A program made the translations under genes and the position numbers. The notes beneath the pieces are model-generated. The model saw nothing but the letters and a program-made list of their open reading frames with translations. It did not search any database and was not told the DNA's origin. This document shows, piece after piece, positions 7,730 to 18,126 of a DNA stretch of 64,000 nucleotides (the stretch's first letter is position 1; each line of letters opens with the position of its first letter). This stretch comes from Myxococcales bacterium. Lineage in GTDB: Bacteria; Myxococcota; B64-G9. The DNA lies in assembly GCA_012798435.1 (NCBI GenBank), contig JAAZNF010000109.1, positions 1-64,000 on the forward strand, given 5' to 3'.

Positions 7730-7830
7730 GCCGAAGCGGATTGCGCCTCCCCTCCGCCGCGGTGAGCGCTTGCCTTGCCCCATCCCGGACGATGTGCTAA
7801 CCATGACCTCGGAAAACGGGGAGAGAATCC

Positions 7831-8880
7831 ATGTCATATCGGTGGATGCTCGCGTTCTGGTTGAGCCTGTGCCTGGTGTCACCCGCCTTGGCCGAGGAGG
7901 GCGAGGAGGAAGACGGTGCCGCGGTGGGCGAGCCCGCGCCTTCGGGAAACACAGCGCCTCCAGCGGTGACCGAGAGCCCGATCCCGGTACCGGCGGAGGA
8001 TGAAGCGGCACAAGCGCAGGAACGGGTGTGGCCCTACCAGGAGCCGATTTTCGCCCTGGCGGGCATCCCCCAGACCCGGGTGCGGCTCCACGGCGGCTTC
8101 GGCGCAAGCCCCGACGCGAGCTCGCTCGGCTTCGTGCTGGAGGGTGAGGTTCGCCTGGGACGCTTCGGGATCGTGCTGCGGCTTCCGAGCGGGCTTTCCT
8201 GGTCCGACGGGGTGGGCGCGAGCTACACCGTGGGCGATGTCCAGCTCGGGGCGCGTTTCCTGGTTCACGAGGAGCCCGGCGATCGCAAGCACCTGAGCGT
8301 GGGGCTCGACCTGATCGCCCCCACCTCGCGCATCGGCGAGGAAAAGCAGCTCGCCGCCGTGCAGGCCGGAGCCATCCAGGACGACAGCAACTTTGGCCGG
8401 CGCTACCTGGTGGCCCAGAAGCCCATGCTCGACATGGGCCTCATCCCGCGCCTCAACCTGGGGCTGGTGCCCTACGTGACCTTCGGCCAGAACCTGGGGC
8501 GGGTGAGCCTGCAGACCGACCTGGGCTGCCTCATCCTGATCGCGGACAACGTCGATGAGAGCATCTACGGCACCGACCGCCGGGCGGGGTTCGTGCTCTT
8601 CTACGATCTGGCCGCCCCGGTGGCCATCACCGAGAGCCTCTCCATCGTGTCGGAGTTCAACGCCCTGGTGGCCCTGGACGGGCTTACCGGCACCGGCTTC
8701 GCCATCACCCTCGGGCCGCGCTACAGCACAGGCTCCTTCTCGGCGGCGCTGGGGGTGCAGCTCCCGCTGGGGGTGGACAACCAGCCGCCCGACGACGACA
8801 AGAGGATCGGCCGCTTCGACAGCGCCATCGTGGTGCGGCACCAGATCGCCGCGGTCCTCGACCTCTCTTATCGCTTTTAG
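7831..8880 (+). CDS. Outer-membrane beta-barrel protein
   Basis: A 349-residue protein with a clear signal peptide (FWLSLCLVSPALA, cleavage near residue 21). An acidic, Pro/Ala-rich spacer to about residue 65 follows, then alternating beta-strands to the end. The last residues are LDLSYRF, with the terminal Phe that the barrel-assembly machinery recognises. No specific porin or transporter motif is recognised. The start is ATG 7831 behind GGGGAGAGA. It lies 60 bases before the Clp gene but seems to be a separate unit. Confidence 0.7.
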   Translation: MSYRWMLAFWLSLCLVSPALAEEGEEEDGAAVGEPAPSGNTAPPAVTESPIPVPAEDEAAQAQERVWPYQEPIFALAGIPQTRVRLHGGFGASPDASSLGFVLEGEVRLGRFGIVLRLPSGLSWSDGVGASYTVGDVQLGARFLVHEEPGDRKHLSVGLDLIAPTSRIGEEKQLAAVQAGAIQDDSNFGRRYLVAQKPMLDMGLIPRLNLGLVPYVTFGQNLGRVSLQTDLGCLILIADNVDESIYGTDRRAGFVLFYDLAAPVAITESLSIVSEFNALVALDGLTGTGFAITLGPRYSTGSFSAALGVQLPLGVDNQPPDDDKRIGRFDSAIVVRHQIAAVLDLSYRF

Positions 8881-8943
8881 GCGAGCCATTGAAAGCCGTG
8901 GGGCGATCTGGTACACCAGCCGGGTGAACTTCCGGGAGATCCG

Positions 8944-11399
<2,456 letters not shown>

Positions 11400-11403
<4 letters not shown>

Positions 11404-12284
11404 CCCAACCTGGCGCGGATCCCTATCGCGGCGTGGTCGGCGCGAGCCGCGTGCTGGTGGTCGACGACGAGCCGGTGATGCTGGACACGCTGGTGCTGGC
11501 CCTGGCCGGGGAGTTCGCCGTGGCGGGCGCGGCCACCGCCGAGGAGGCCCTGCCCATCCTGCGCGACCATTCGCCCGAGGTCCTGCTGCTGGACAAGAAC
11601 CTGCCGGGCATGAGCGGGCTGGAGCTTCTGCGCATCGTGCGGCGCGACTGGCCGCACATCGAGGTGATCATCATCACCGCCTACGCCTCGCTGGAGAGCG
11701 CGGTCGAGGCGCTGCGCCTGGGGGCCTGCGATTACCTCATCAAGCCCCTGCCCCACATCTCGGTGGTGGAGGAGAAGGTCCGCTGGGCCCGCGAGCGCCG
11801 CCGCCTGCTGCACGAGCGTTACGAGATGGCCAACCAGCTGCTCTCCGCCAACGAGGAGCTGCGCCAGGCGCTGGAGCTGGCGAAGCGCAGCGAGGCGCTG
11901 TACCGCGGGCTGTTCGACGCCGTGTCCGACATGGTGTTCGTGAACCCGATCTCGCCCGAACGGGCCGTCGGCTGTTTCGTCGAGGTCAACCGGGCCGCCT
12001 GCGAGACGCTGGGGTATTCCCGTGAGGAGCTGCTGCAGAAGACCGTGCTGGACGTGTTGGCCCCGCGCGAGGCGGCCGCCCTGCCGGGGATGATGGAGCT
12101 TCTGGCTCGCGAGCCCAAGGTGCTATACGAGACCGAGGTGGTGACGCGGAACGGGCAGGGAGTCCCGGTGGAGGTGCACTCGCACCTCGTCGAGATCGGA
12201 AGCCAGCGCCTGCTGCTGTCGGTGGCGCGCAACATCCGCGACCACGTGCTGGTGGAAATCGAGCGGCCCGGCGAGCCCGGCTGA
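11400..12284 (+). CDS. Response regulator receiver-PAS protein
   Basis: A 294-residue two-domain signalling protein. The receiver (about 16-130) has the acidic pocket Asp22/Asp23, phosphoacceptor Asp65 in LLLDKNLPG, Thr93 and Lys115 in YLIKPLP, so it should be phosphorylatable. A helical linker (about 130-175) leads to a PAS domain (about 176-290: LYRGLFDAVSDMVFVN, GYSREELLQ). There is no DNA-binding, kinase or GGDEF output, so it probably acts through protein contact. It overlaps the Clp gene by 4 nt and is followed 27 nt later by the zinc-ribbon gene, so all belong to one operon. The cognate kinase is not in the window. Confidence 0.85.
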
Positions 12285-12311
12285 GGGCGGGGCCGACGGA
12301 GGGAGGAGGTC

Positions 12312-12959
12312 ATGACCGACGCCATCCAGTTCACCTCCAACGTGACCGATCACTGCACCAACACCGGCTTCCAGTTCGAGTTCCACTGCGACCGTTGCCA
12401 CTCGGGGTACAAGACCCGTTTCTCCACCTTCGTCGCCGGCGCGGCCGCCTCGGTGCTGGGCGCCGCCTCGGACCTGTTCGGGGGCATCTTCGGCAAGGCG
12501 CGCCAGGTGAGCGAGCACGCCCGCTCGGCCACCTGGCACCAGGCCCGCGACAAGGCCTTCGCCCAGGCGGTGGAGGAGGTGAAGCCCTCCTTCATCCAGT
12601 GCCCGCGCTGCAACGCCTGGGTGTGCCGTGAGCGCTGCTGGTCGCAGAAGAAGGGCCTGTGCAAGACCTGCGCCCCCGACCTCGGGGTGGAGATGGCCGC
12701 GGCCCAGGCCAGCAAGTCCGTCGAGGAGGTGTGGGCCCACGCCGCCATGGCCGAGGAGGACAAGAAGCTCCACCGCGAGGCCTGGCGCGAGGGGATCGTA
12801 GCGAGCTGCCCCAAATGCGAGAAGCCCCTGGCCAGCAACGCCAAGTTCTGCCCCGAGTGCGGCTTCGCCCTGAAGAAGAAAGACGAGTGCCCCGGCTGCG
12901 GCGCCAAGCTCTCCCCCGGCGCCAAGTTCTGCCCCGAGTGCGGGCACAAGCTCGTCTGA
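12312..12959 (+). CDS. Zinc-ribbon protein of unknown function
   Basis: A 215-residue protein rich in CxxC pairs. CDRC near residue 26 and CPRC/CKTC pairs (about 97-121) suggest N-terminal and central zinc sites. The last 50 residues are a double zinc ribbon (CPKC, CPEC, CPGC, CPEC). A Gly/Ala stretch near 40-60 (FVAGAAASVLGAASDLFGGIFG) could be an amphipathic or membrane-active helix. No signal peptide is seen. A strong GGAGGGAGGAGG ribosome site precedes ATG 12312. The position between a receiver protein and a PilB-like protein suggests an adaptor role, which is inference only. Confidence 0.75.
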   Translation: MTDAIQFTSNVTDHCTNTGFQFEFHCDRCHSGYKTRFSTFVAGAAASVLGAASDLFGGIFGKARQVSEHARSATWHQARDKAFAQAVEEVKPSFIQCPRCNAWVCRERCWSQKKGLCKTCAPDLGVEMAAAQASKSVEEVWAHAAMAEEDKKLHREAWREGIVASCPKCEKPLASNAKFCPECGFALKKKDECPGCGAKLSPGAKFCPECGHKLV

Positions 12960-12984
12960 CCAGGGCCTTTCGCGGGAGGTCCGC

Positions 12985-14223
12985 ATGGTCGATCTCAAGA
13001 AGCTCAAGTTCATCACCCAGAAGGACGACAAGGAGGGCGCGCCCGGTCCCCGCCCACCGCAGGCCGCCGCCGAGGACGTGTCGGTCACCCGCAAGGTGGA
13101 CGAGGTAATCGCCCAGGCGCTGGCGGCTGGCGCCTCGGAGATCCACTTCGAGGCCTCTCCCGAGCGCACCCGGGTGCGCATCCGGGTCGGCAACCAGCTC
13201 CAGGAGCAGGGGGCGCTGGAGAGCCGTCTGCACGCCAACGTCATCAACCGCATCAAGGTGCTGGGGGGCATGGACATCACCCGGCGCGGCATCGCCCAGA
13301 AGGGCTACTTCAAGGTGGACCTGGAGGACCGCAAGGTGGACATGGCGGCGGTCATCATCCCCACCCCGATCGGGGAGAAGGCCTACGTCCGGATCCACTA
13401 CACCCAGGCGCTGCAGTTCTCGCTGGACCAGCTCGGCATGTACCCCCAGATCCTGGCCGGCTTCAAGAAGGCGCTGGAGCGGCCCAACGGCCTGATCCTG
13501 ATCGCCGGGCCGCCGGGCTCGGGCCGCACCACCACCGCCTACACCTGCCTGCAGCACCTCAACGCCCCCGAAAAGAACATGGCCTCCTTCGAGACCACCA
13601 TCCGCTACCAGGTGCCGGGGGTGATCCAGGGCAAGCCCGATGAGCGCTTCAACTTCGGCTTCATCGACGGCCTGCGCGCCATGCTGGACCAGGAGCCGGA
13701 CGTGCTGTACGTCGGCGATCTCAACAACGATCAGGCGGCGCGCATGACGCTGGGGGCGGCCTTCGGAAAGCGCATCGTGATCGGGCGCATCAACGCCGGC
13801 AGCGGCGCCACCGCCCTGCTGGCCCTGCTGGACATGGGCATGCCCGGCTTCCTGGTGGCCTCGGGCGTCATCGCGGTGCTCACCCAGCGGCTGGTGCGCC
13901 GATTGTGCGAGCGCTGCCGCCAACCCTACGCCCCCACCGAGCTGGTGCTCGGCGAGCTGGGGATCAAGCCCAAGCCGGGGCTCTCCTTCTTCTCCGCCAA
14001 GGGCTGCGAGGCCTGCGGCGGCACGGGCTTCTCGGGCTACCTGGGTCTGTTCGAGCTCTTCGTCCCCAACGAGAAGGTCCAGGAGAAACTCATCGCCCGC
14101 GCCCCGGCCCGCGAGATCCAGGAGGCCGCCGCCGAGACCGGCCTGGTGCCGCTGCGCCACGACGGCATCCGCAAGGTGAGCCAGGGGCTCACCACGCTGG
14201 AGGAAGTCCTGGCGCGCCTGTGA
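12985..14223 (+). CDS. PilB/GspE-like protein with degenerate ATPase motifs
   Basis: A 412-residue protein with the full fold of type II/IV secretion and pilus ATPases: N2-like domain (about 30-140), RecA-like core (about 150-310) and tetra-Cys zinc site (Cys308, 311, 341, 344). Every catalytic signature has changed. Walker A is GPPGSGRT, with Arg181 for the essential Lys. The Asp box reads FETTIR instead of VEDPVE. Walker B is EPDVLYVGDLNN instead of DPDxxMxGEIRD. The His box GHLVxSTLHTNDA has become GKRIVIGRINAGSG. The protein is therefore probably a non-hydrolysing relative that binds nucleotide or partner proteins. The start is ATG 12985 after GGGAGG. No pilin or secretion genes are near. 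Confidence 0.85.
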   Translation: MVDLKKLKFITQKDDKEGAPGPRPPQAAAEDVSVTRKVDEVIAQALAAGASEIHFEASPERTRVRIRVGNQLQEQGALESRLHANVINRIKVLGGMDITRRGIAQKGYFKVDLEDRKVDMAAVIIPTPIGEKAYVRIHYTQALQFSLDQLGMYPQILAGFKKALERPNGLILIAGPPGSGRTTTAYTCLQHLNAPEKNMASFETTIRYQVPGVIQGKPDERFNFGFIDGLRAMLDQEPDVLYVGDLNNDQAARMTLGAAFGKRIVIGRINAGSGATALLALLDMGMPGFLVASGVIAVLTQRLVRRLCERCRQPYAPTELVLGELGIKPKPGLSFFSAKGCEACGGTGFSGYLGLFELFVPNEKVQEKLIARAPAREIQEAAAETGLVPLRHDGIRKVSQGLTTLEEVLARL

Positions 14224-14226
14224 GGA

Positions 14227-14265
14227 CGCGTTCCTTTCGCGCGAACGCGAAGATTTGTTGTCTTT
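14227..14265 (+). terminator. Possible terminator after the PilB-like gene
   Basis: CGCGTTC (14227-14233) pairs with GAACGCG (14243-14249), followed by the T-rich AAGATTTGTTGTCTTT. It lies between convergent genes, just after the stop at 14223. Confidence 0.4.
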
Positions 14266-14319
14266 GAGCGCCTGGCGGCGCTGCCGATAGAGCAAGCGCG
14301 GTCAGGCGCGGGCGGGGGG

Positions 14320-15111
14320 TCAGGTCGCCCGCTTGGCCTCGGCGGGGCAGTTGGCGTGCTGGAGCAGGATCTGGCGCAGGTGGGGCGTGCGCCGCACCAT
14401 GGGCTGGGATAGCAGGTGGCGGATGACCGGCGGCGGGGTTCCGGGGAAGCGGGCCAGGTTCTGCACCAGCAGCGTCGAGGCGTAGGTGCGCCGGCACAGG
14501 AGCGCGGTGGTCTTGCCGTCGAACTGGAGGCCCAAGAGCATGGGCAGGCAGCGGCCCTCGGTGGTGAAGATCAGCGCGGCGCACTCCTCTCCGCCCACCT
14601 GGAGGAAGCGCCGGCGCAGCGCGTCCCGGGCGGCGCGCTTGGCCCGCTCGTTGACCTCCCGGCTCACCGCGACCTTGAAGAGCTGGAGGAGGTTGCTGTT
14701 CTGGAATAGCTTGCGCAGCACGCTCTCGGGCGTCTGGACGTTTCGCAGCAGCAGGCGGCGCACCGCCTCGTCGTGCAGGAAGGCGCTACGGGCGGCCAGC
14801 GCCTCCAGGCCCACCGGGTTGAGGTGGTGCTCGGCGATGAGCCGCGCGTGGGGCAGACCGACCAGCGCGTTCTCCAGCACCAGCCGGATCACCCGCGGAT
14901 CCGGATCCAGGCACAGCGCCGCGAGCAGCGCCCCCTCCGCGTGCCGGGCGGCGGCCATGCGCGCGTCCGGGGGCAGCGGGTGGAGGTCGCGCTCGAAGAT
15001 GCGCCGGTAGTTGATCCCCAGGCCGCCGGCGGCCCCGACCGAACCGCCGCCCTCGCACTCGCTCTCGCCGCCCGCGCCGTGGTCGTCCGTGTCTATCATG
15101 AGCGACATCAT
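14320..15111 (-). CDS. Helical-repeat protein of unknown function
   Basis: A 263-residue soluble protein. After a short acidic, Gly-rich N terminus, residues about 30-255 are tandem helical pairs with regular Leu/Val/Arg spacing ([38 protein letters not shown]). These look like HEAT or leucine-rich-repeat-variant units used for protein binding. No catalytic motif is seen. The start lies among clustered Met codons (15111, 15108, 15099); 15111 is given, and 15099 is possible. It converges on the Clp-to-PilB-like cluster and may belong to it functionally, but that rests on position alone. Confidence 0.65.
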   Translation of the reverse strand: MMSLMIDTDDHGAGGESECEGGGSVGAAGGLGINYRRIFERDLHPLPPDARMAAARHAEGALLAALCLDPDPRVIRLVLENALVGLPHARLIAEHHLNPVGLEALAARSAFLHDEAVRRLLLRNVQTPESVLRKLFQNSNLLQLFKVAVSREVNERAKRAARDALRRRFLQVGGEECAALIFTTEGRCLPMLLGLQFDGKTTALLCRRTYASTLLVQNLARFPGTPPPVIRHLLSQPMVRRTPHLRQILLQHANCPAEAKRAT

Positions 15112-15187
15112 AGACTCGGATCCACTCCGCCGCAAAAAATGCCCGCGCATGGTGCCGAAATCGCTTCGGCCGCGGGGCCCGTGCGGA

Positions 15188-15193
15188 TACAAT
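15188..15193 (+). promoter_or_regulatory. -10 element of a possibly leaderless miaA
   Basis: TACAAT ends 7 nt before ATG 15201, so the transcript would begin at or next to the start codon. No good -35 is seen. The upstream ATG at 15192 overlaps the hexamer and is unlikely to be used. Confidence 0.4.
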
Positions 15194-15200
15194 GCCACGC

Positions 15201-16139
15201 ATGACGGCCCGGCCGAAATTGCTGGTGATCGCCGGGCCCACCGCCTGCGGCAAGACCCGCCTGGCGGTGGCCCTGGCGCGCGCCTTCGGCGGCGAGATCG
15301 TCTCGGCCGACTCGCGTCAGGCGTACCGCGCGCTCGACCTGTGCGCGGGCAAGGATCTCGAAGAGTACCGCACCGGTGGCCCGGTGGTCCCCGTGCACCT
15401 CGTCGACGTGGCCGAGCTCTCCGAGGAGTTCTCGCTGTTCGACTTCGTGCGCGGCTTTGCGCGCGCCTTTTGGGACATCTGCGCCCACGGGCGTCTGCCC
15501 ATCCTGTGCGGCGGGACCGGCCTGTACCTGGAGGCGGTGCTGCGCGGCTACCGGCTGGCCGAGGCGGCCCCGGACGATTCACTTCGCGCGGAGCTTTCGC
15601 AGCTCAGCGCCGAGGAGCTCAAGGAGCGCCTGCGCGCCGAGAAGCCGCGCCTGCACAACGTAAGCGACTTCGGCAGCCGCGAGCGCACCATCCGCGCCAT
15701 CGAGATCGCCGTGGCCGCCCGCACCCGGCCGGCGCTGGAACTCCCCGCCTTCGAGCCGCTGGTGATCGGCGTGAGCCTGCCCCGGCCCGCGCGCAAGCTC
15801 CGCATCCGCGAGCGGTTGCGAGCGCGGCTCGCCGCCGGCATGCTCGAGGAGGTGCGCCGCCTGCTCGACGCCGGCGTGACCCACCCGCGCCTCGAGGAGC
15901 TGGGGCTGGAGTGCCGCTTCATCTCGCGATTCCTTCGCGGCGAGATCCCCTCCCAAGACGAGCTCGAGGAGCGCTTGAGTCGCGAGATCTATCTCTTCTC
16001 CAAGCGCCAGGAGGCCTGGCTGCGGCGCTGGGAGCGCGCCGGTATGCAGATCCACTGGCTCGAAGGTCCGGACGTCGAGCGGGCCAGCGCCGTGGTCCGC
16101 GAAGTGTTGGGGGCTCGGCCGCCGGGAGGGGAATCGTGA
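15201..16139 (+). CDS. miaA: tRNA dimethylallyltransferase MiaA
   Basis: A 312-residue enzyme that transfers a dimethylallyl group to N6 of A37 in tRNAs reading UNN codons. Visible signatures are the P-loop GPTACGKT (12-19), SADSRQAYR (35-43, usually SxDSxQVY) and [26 protein letters not shown] stretch sits where the tRNA-binding region lies, with the C-terminal [20 protein letters not shown] block. The length is normal for the family. The ATG at 15201 is preferred over 15192 because the -10 TACAAT overlaps the latter. The stop overlaps the GTG of the radical SAM gene, so the two are co-transcribed. Confidence 0.92.
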   Translation: MTARPKLLVIAGPTACGKTRLAVALARAFGGEIVSADSRQAYRALDLCAGKDLEEYRTGGPVVPVHLVDVAELSEEFSLFDFVRGFARAFWDICAHGRLPILCGGTGLYLEAVLRGYRLAEAAPDDSLRAELSQLSAEELKERLRAEKPRLHNVSDFGSRERTIRAIEIAVAARTRPALELPAFEPLVIGVSLPRPARKLRIRERLRARLAAGMLEEVRRLLDAGVTHPRLEELGLECRFISRFLRGEIPSQDELEERLSREIYLFSKRQEAWLRRWERAGMQIHWLEGPDVERASAVVREVLGARPPGGES

Positions 16140-18070
16140 GCTTCTTCGAAGACGGCGCCACGCGCCGTGGCGCCTGGCGCACCCCCGCGCCGGCGCTGCC
16201 CATGTCGCAAGAAGAGATGGAGGCGCTGGGGTACGCCGAGTGCGACGTGGTGCTGGTCACCGGCGACGCCTACGTGGATCACCCCAGTTTCGGCGTGGCG
16301 GTGATCGGGCGCGTGTTGGAGGCCGCGGGGTATCGGGTGGGGATCGTCGCCCAGCCCGACTGGCGCTCGGCCGCCGACTTCGGGCGGCTCGGGCGCCCCC
16401 GGCTCTTCTTTGGCGTCAGCGGCGGCAACCTGGACTCCATGGTCAACCGCACCACCGCCGACCGGAAGATCCGCACCGACGACGCCTACTCCCCGGACGG
16501 CCAGGCCCTGCGCCGTCCCGAGCGCGCCGCCATCGTGTACGCCCAGCGCTGCCGCGAGGCCTTCCCCGGCGTGCCGGTCATCATGGGCGGCATCGAGGCC
16601 AGCTTGCGGCGCTTCGCCCACTACGATTACTGGTCGGAGCGCGTCCGGCGCGCCATCCTGCTCGACGCCAAGGCGGATCTCTTGCTCTTCGGCAACGCCG
16701 AGCGGGCGGTGCTGGAGGTGGCGCGGCGGCTCGCCGCCGGGGAGGCGGTGCAGAACCTGCAGGACGTCCGCGGCAGCGCCCTCAGCCTGCCGCGAGGCCA
16801 TGCGCGGGCGGATGCGGCCCTGCGCTTGCCCTCCTTCGAGGAATGCGCGCGCGACCCGGCGGCCTTCGCCCGCGCCACCCGCCTCGCCGCGCGCGAGAGC
16901 CACGCGTTGCGCGACATCTCCCTGGTGCAGGCGCACGGCGACCGCGAGGTCCTGGCGAACCCGCCGGCCTTGCCGCTTACGGAGTCGGAGCTGGACGAGG
17001 TGGCCGAGCTCCCCTACTCGCGCCGCCCGCACCCGGCCTACGCCGGCCATCGCATCCCCGCCTGGGAGACGGTGCGCCACTCGGTGATCATCCTGCGCGG
17101 GTGCTTCGGCGGCTGCAGCTTCTGCTCGCTGTGGGCGCACGAGGGCCGCGTGGTCCAGAGCCGCTCCGTCGCGTCCGTGCTGCGCGAGCTCGAGCGTATC
17201 CGCGACGGCGGCGATTTCACCGGGACCATCTCGGACCTGGGTGGCCCCACCGCCAACATGTACCGCATGGGCTGCCGTGACCTCGCGCGCGACCGCGAGT
17301 GCCGCCGCCTCTCCTGCCTGTATCCCAAGATCTGCCCCAACCTCAACACCGACCACGGCCCGCTGCTCGAGCTCTACCGCCGCGCCCGCGCCGTCCCGGG
17401 CGTGCGCCGGGTGCTCATCGGCTCCGGGGTGCGTCACGACCTGGCGCTGTGCTCGTCCGAGTACGTGCGGGAGCTGTGCGCCCACCACGTCGGCGGCCAC
17501 CTCAAGATCGCCCCCGAGCACGTGTGCGCGGGCCCGCTCGCGTGCATGCAGAAGCCCGGCGTCGAGCTCTTCGAGCGCTTCTGCGAGGTGTTCGCGCGCT
17601 TCTCGCGCGAGGCCGGGAAGGAGCAGTACCTCGTGCCCTACCTCATCGCGGCGCATCCCGGCACCACCGACCACGACATGCTGGAGCTGGCGCTGTGGCT
17701 GAAGGCGCACCATTTTCGGCCCGACCAGGTGCAGACCTTCCTGCCCTCGCCCATGACCGTCGCCACCGCCATGTACGCCACCGGGCGAAATCCCCTGCGC
17801 GAGGATCTGCCGCCGGTCGAGGTGCCCCGCGGGCTGCGCGCGCGCCGGCTGCACAAGGCCTTCATCCGCTACCACGACCGGGCCCACTGGCCGCTGCTGC
17901 GTGAGGCGCTGCGCCGCCTGGGACGGAGCGACCTCATCGGCACCGGGCGCGCGGCCCTGGTGCCTCCCGCCGCGGAATCGTCCGCCCCCGGCACGCCCCG
18001 CCGCAGCCCCGGCCGCGGGCGAGCGAGCGGCCTTGCCCGGCGCAAGGCCCGTCCGCGCCGCCCCGCTTGA
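16136..18070 (+). CDS. ygiQ: YgiQ family radical SAM protein
   Basis: A 644-residue member of the YgiQ (UPF0313) family. The N-terminal half ([38 protein letters not shown]) and the CxxxCxxC cluster motif [10 protein letters not shown] in the middle are diagnostic. [26 protein letters not shown] and [14 protein letters not shown] also match. The three Cys hold a [4Fe-4S] cluster that cleaves S-adenosylmethionine; the substrate of YgiQ proteins is not established. The last 50 residues are Arg/Ala/Pro-rich and disordered. The start is GTG 16136, overlapping the miaA stop, with GGAGGGG upstream. The coupling with a tRNA-modification gene is suggestive but not proof of a tRNA role. Confidence 0.9.
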   Translation: MSFFEDGATRRGAWRTPAPALPMSQEEMEALGYAECDVVLVTGDAYVDHPSFGVAVIGRVLEAAGYRVGIVAQPDWRSAADFGRLGRPRLFFGVSGGNLDSMVNRTTADRKIRTDDAYSPDGQALRRPERAAIVYAQRCREAFPGVPVIMGGIEASLRRFAHYDYWSERVRRAILLDAKADLLLFGNAERAVLEVARRLAAGEAVQNLQDVRGSALSLPRGHARADAALRLPSFEECARDPAAFARATRLAARESHALRDISLVQAHGDREVLANPPALPLTESELDEVAELPYSRRPHPAYAGHRIPAWETVRHSVIILRGCFGGCSFCSLWAHEGRVVQSRSVASVLRELERIRDGGDFTGTISDLGGPTANMYRMGCRDLARDRECRRLSCLYPKICPNLNTDHGPLLELYRRARAVPGVRRVLIGSGVRHDLALCSSEYVRELCAHHVGGHLKIAPEHVCAGPLACMQKPGVELFERFCEVFARFSREAGKEQYLVPYLIAAHPGTTDHDMLELALWLKAHHFRPDQVQTFLPSPMTVATAMYATGRNPLREDLPPVEVPRGLRARRLHKAFIRYHDRAHWPLLREALRRLGRSDLIGTGRAALVPPAAESSAPGTPRRSPGRGRASGLARRKARPRRPA

Positions 18071-18126
18071 AGCGCTCCGCTTTGCCGTGCTACCGTCCGC
18101 CCACCTGAACCCGCGGAGGACGAAGC

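Noticed and set aside
12312-14223. Type IV pilus or type II secretion locus
   Set aside because: No pilins, prepilin peptidase, platform protein or secretin are nearby, and the PilB-like protein lacks its catalytic residues.
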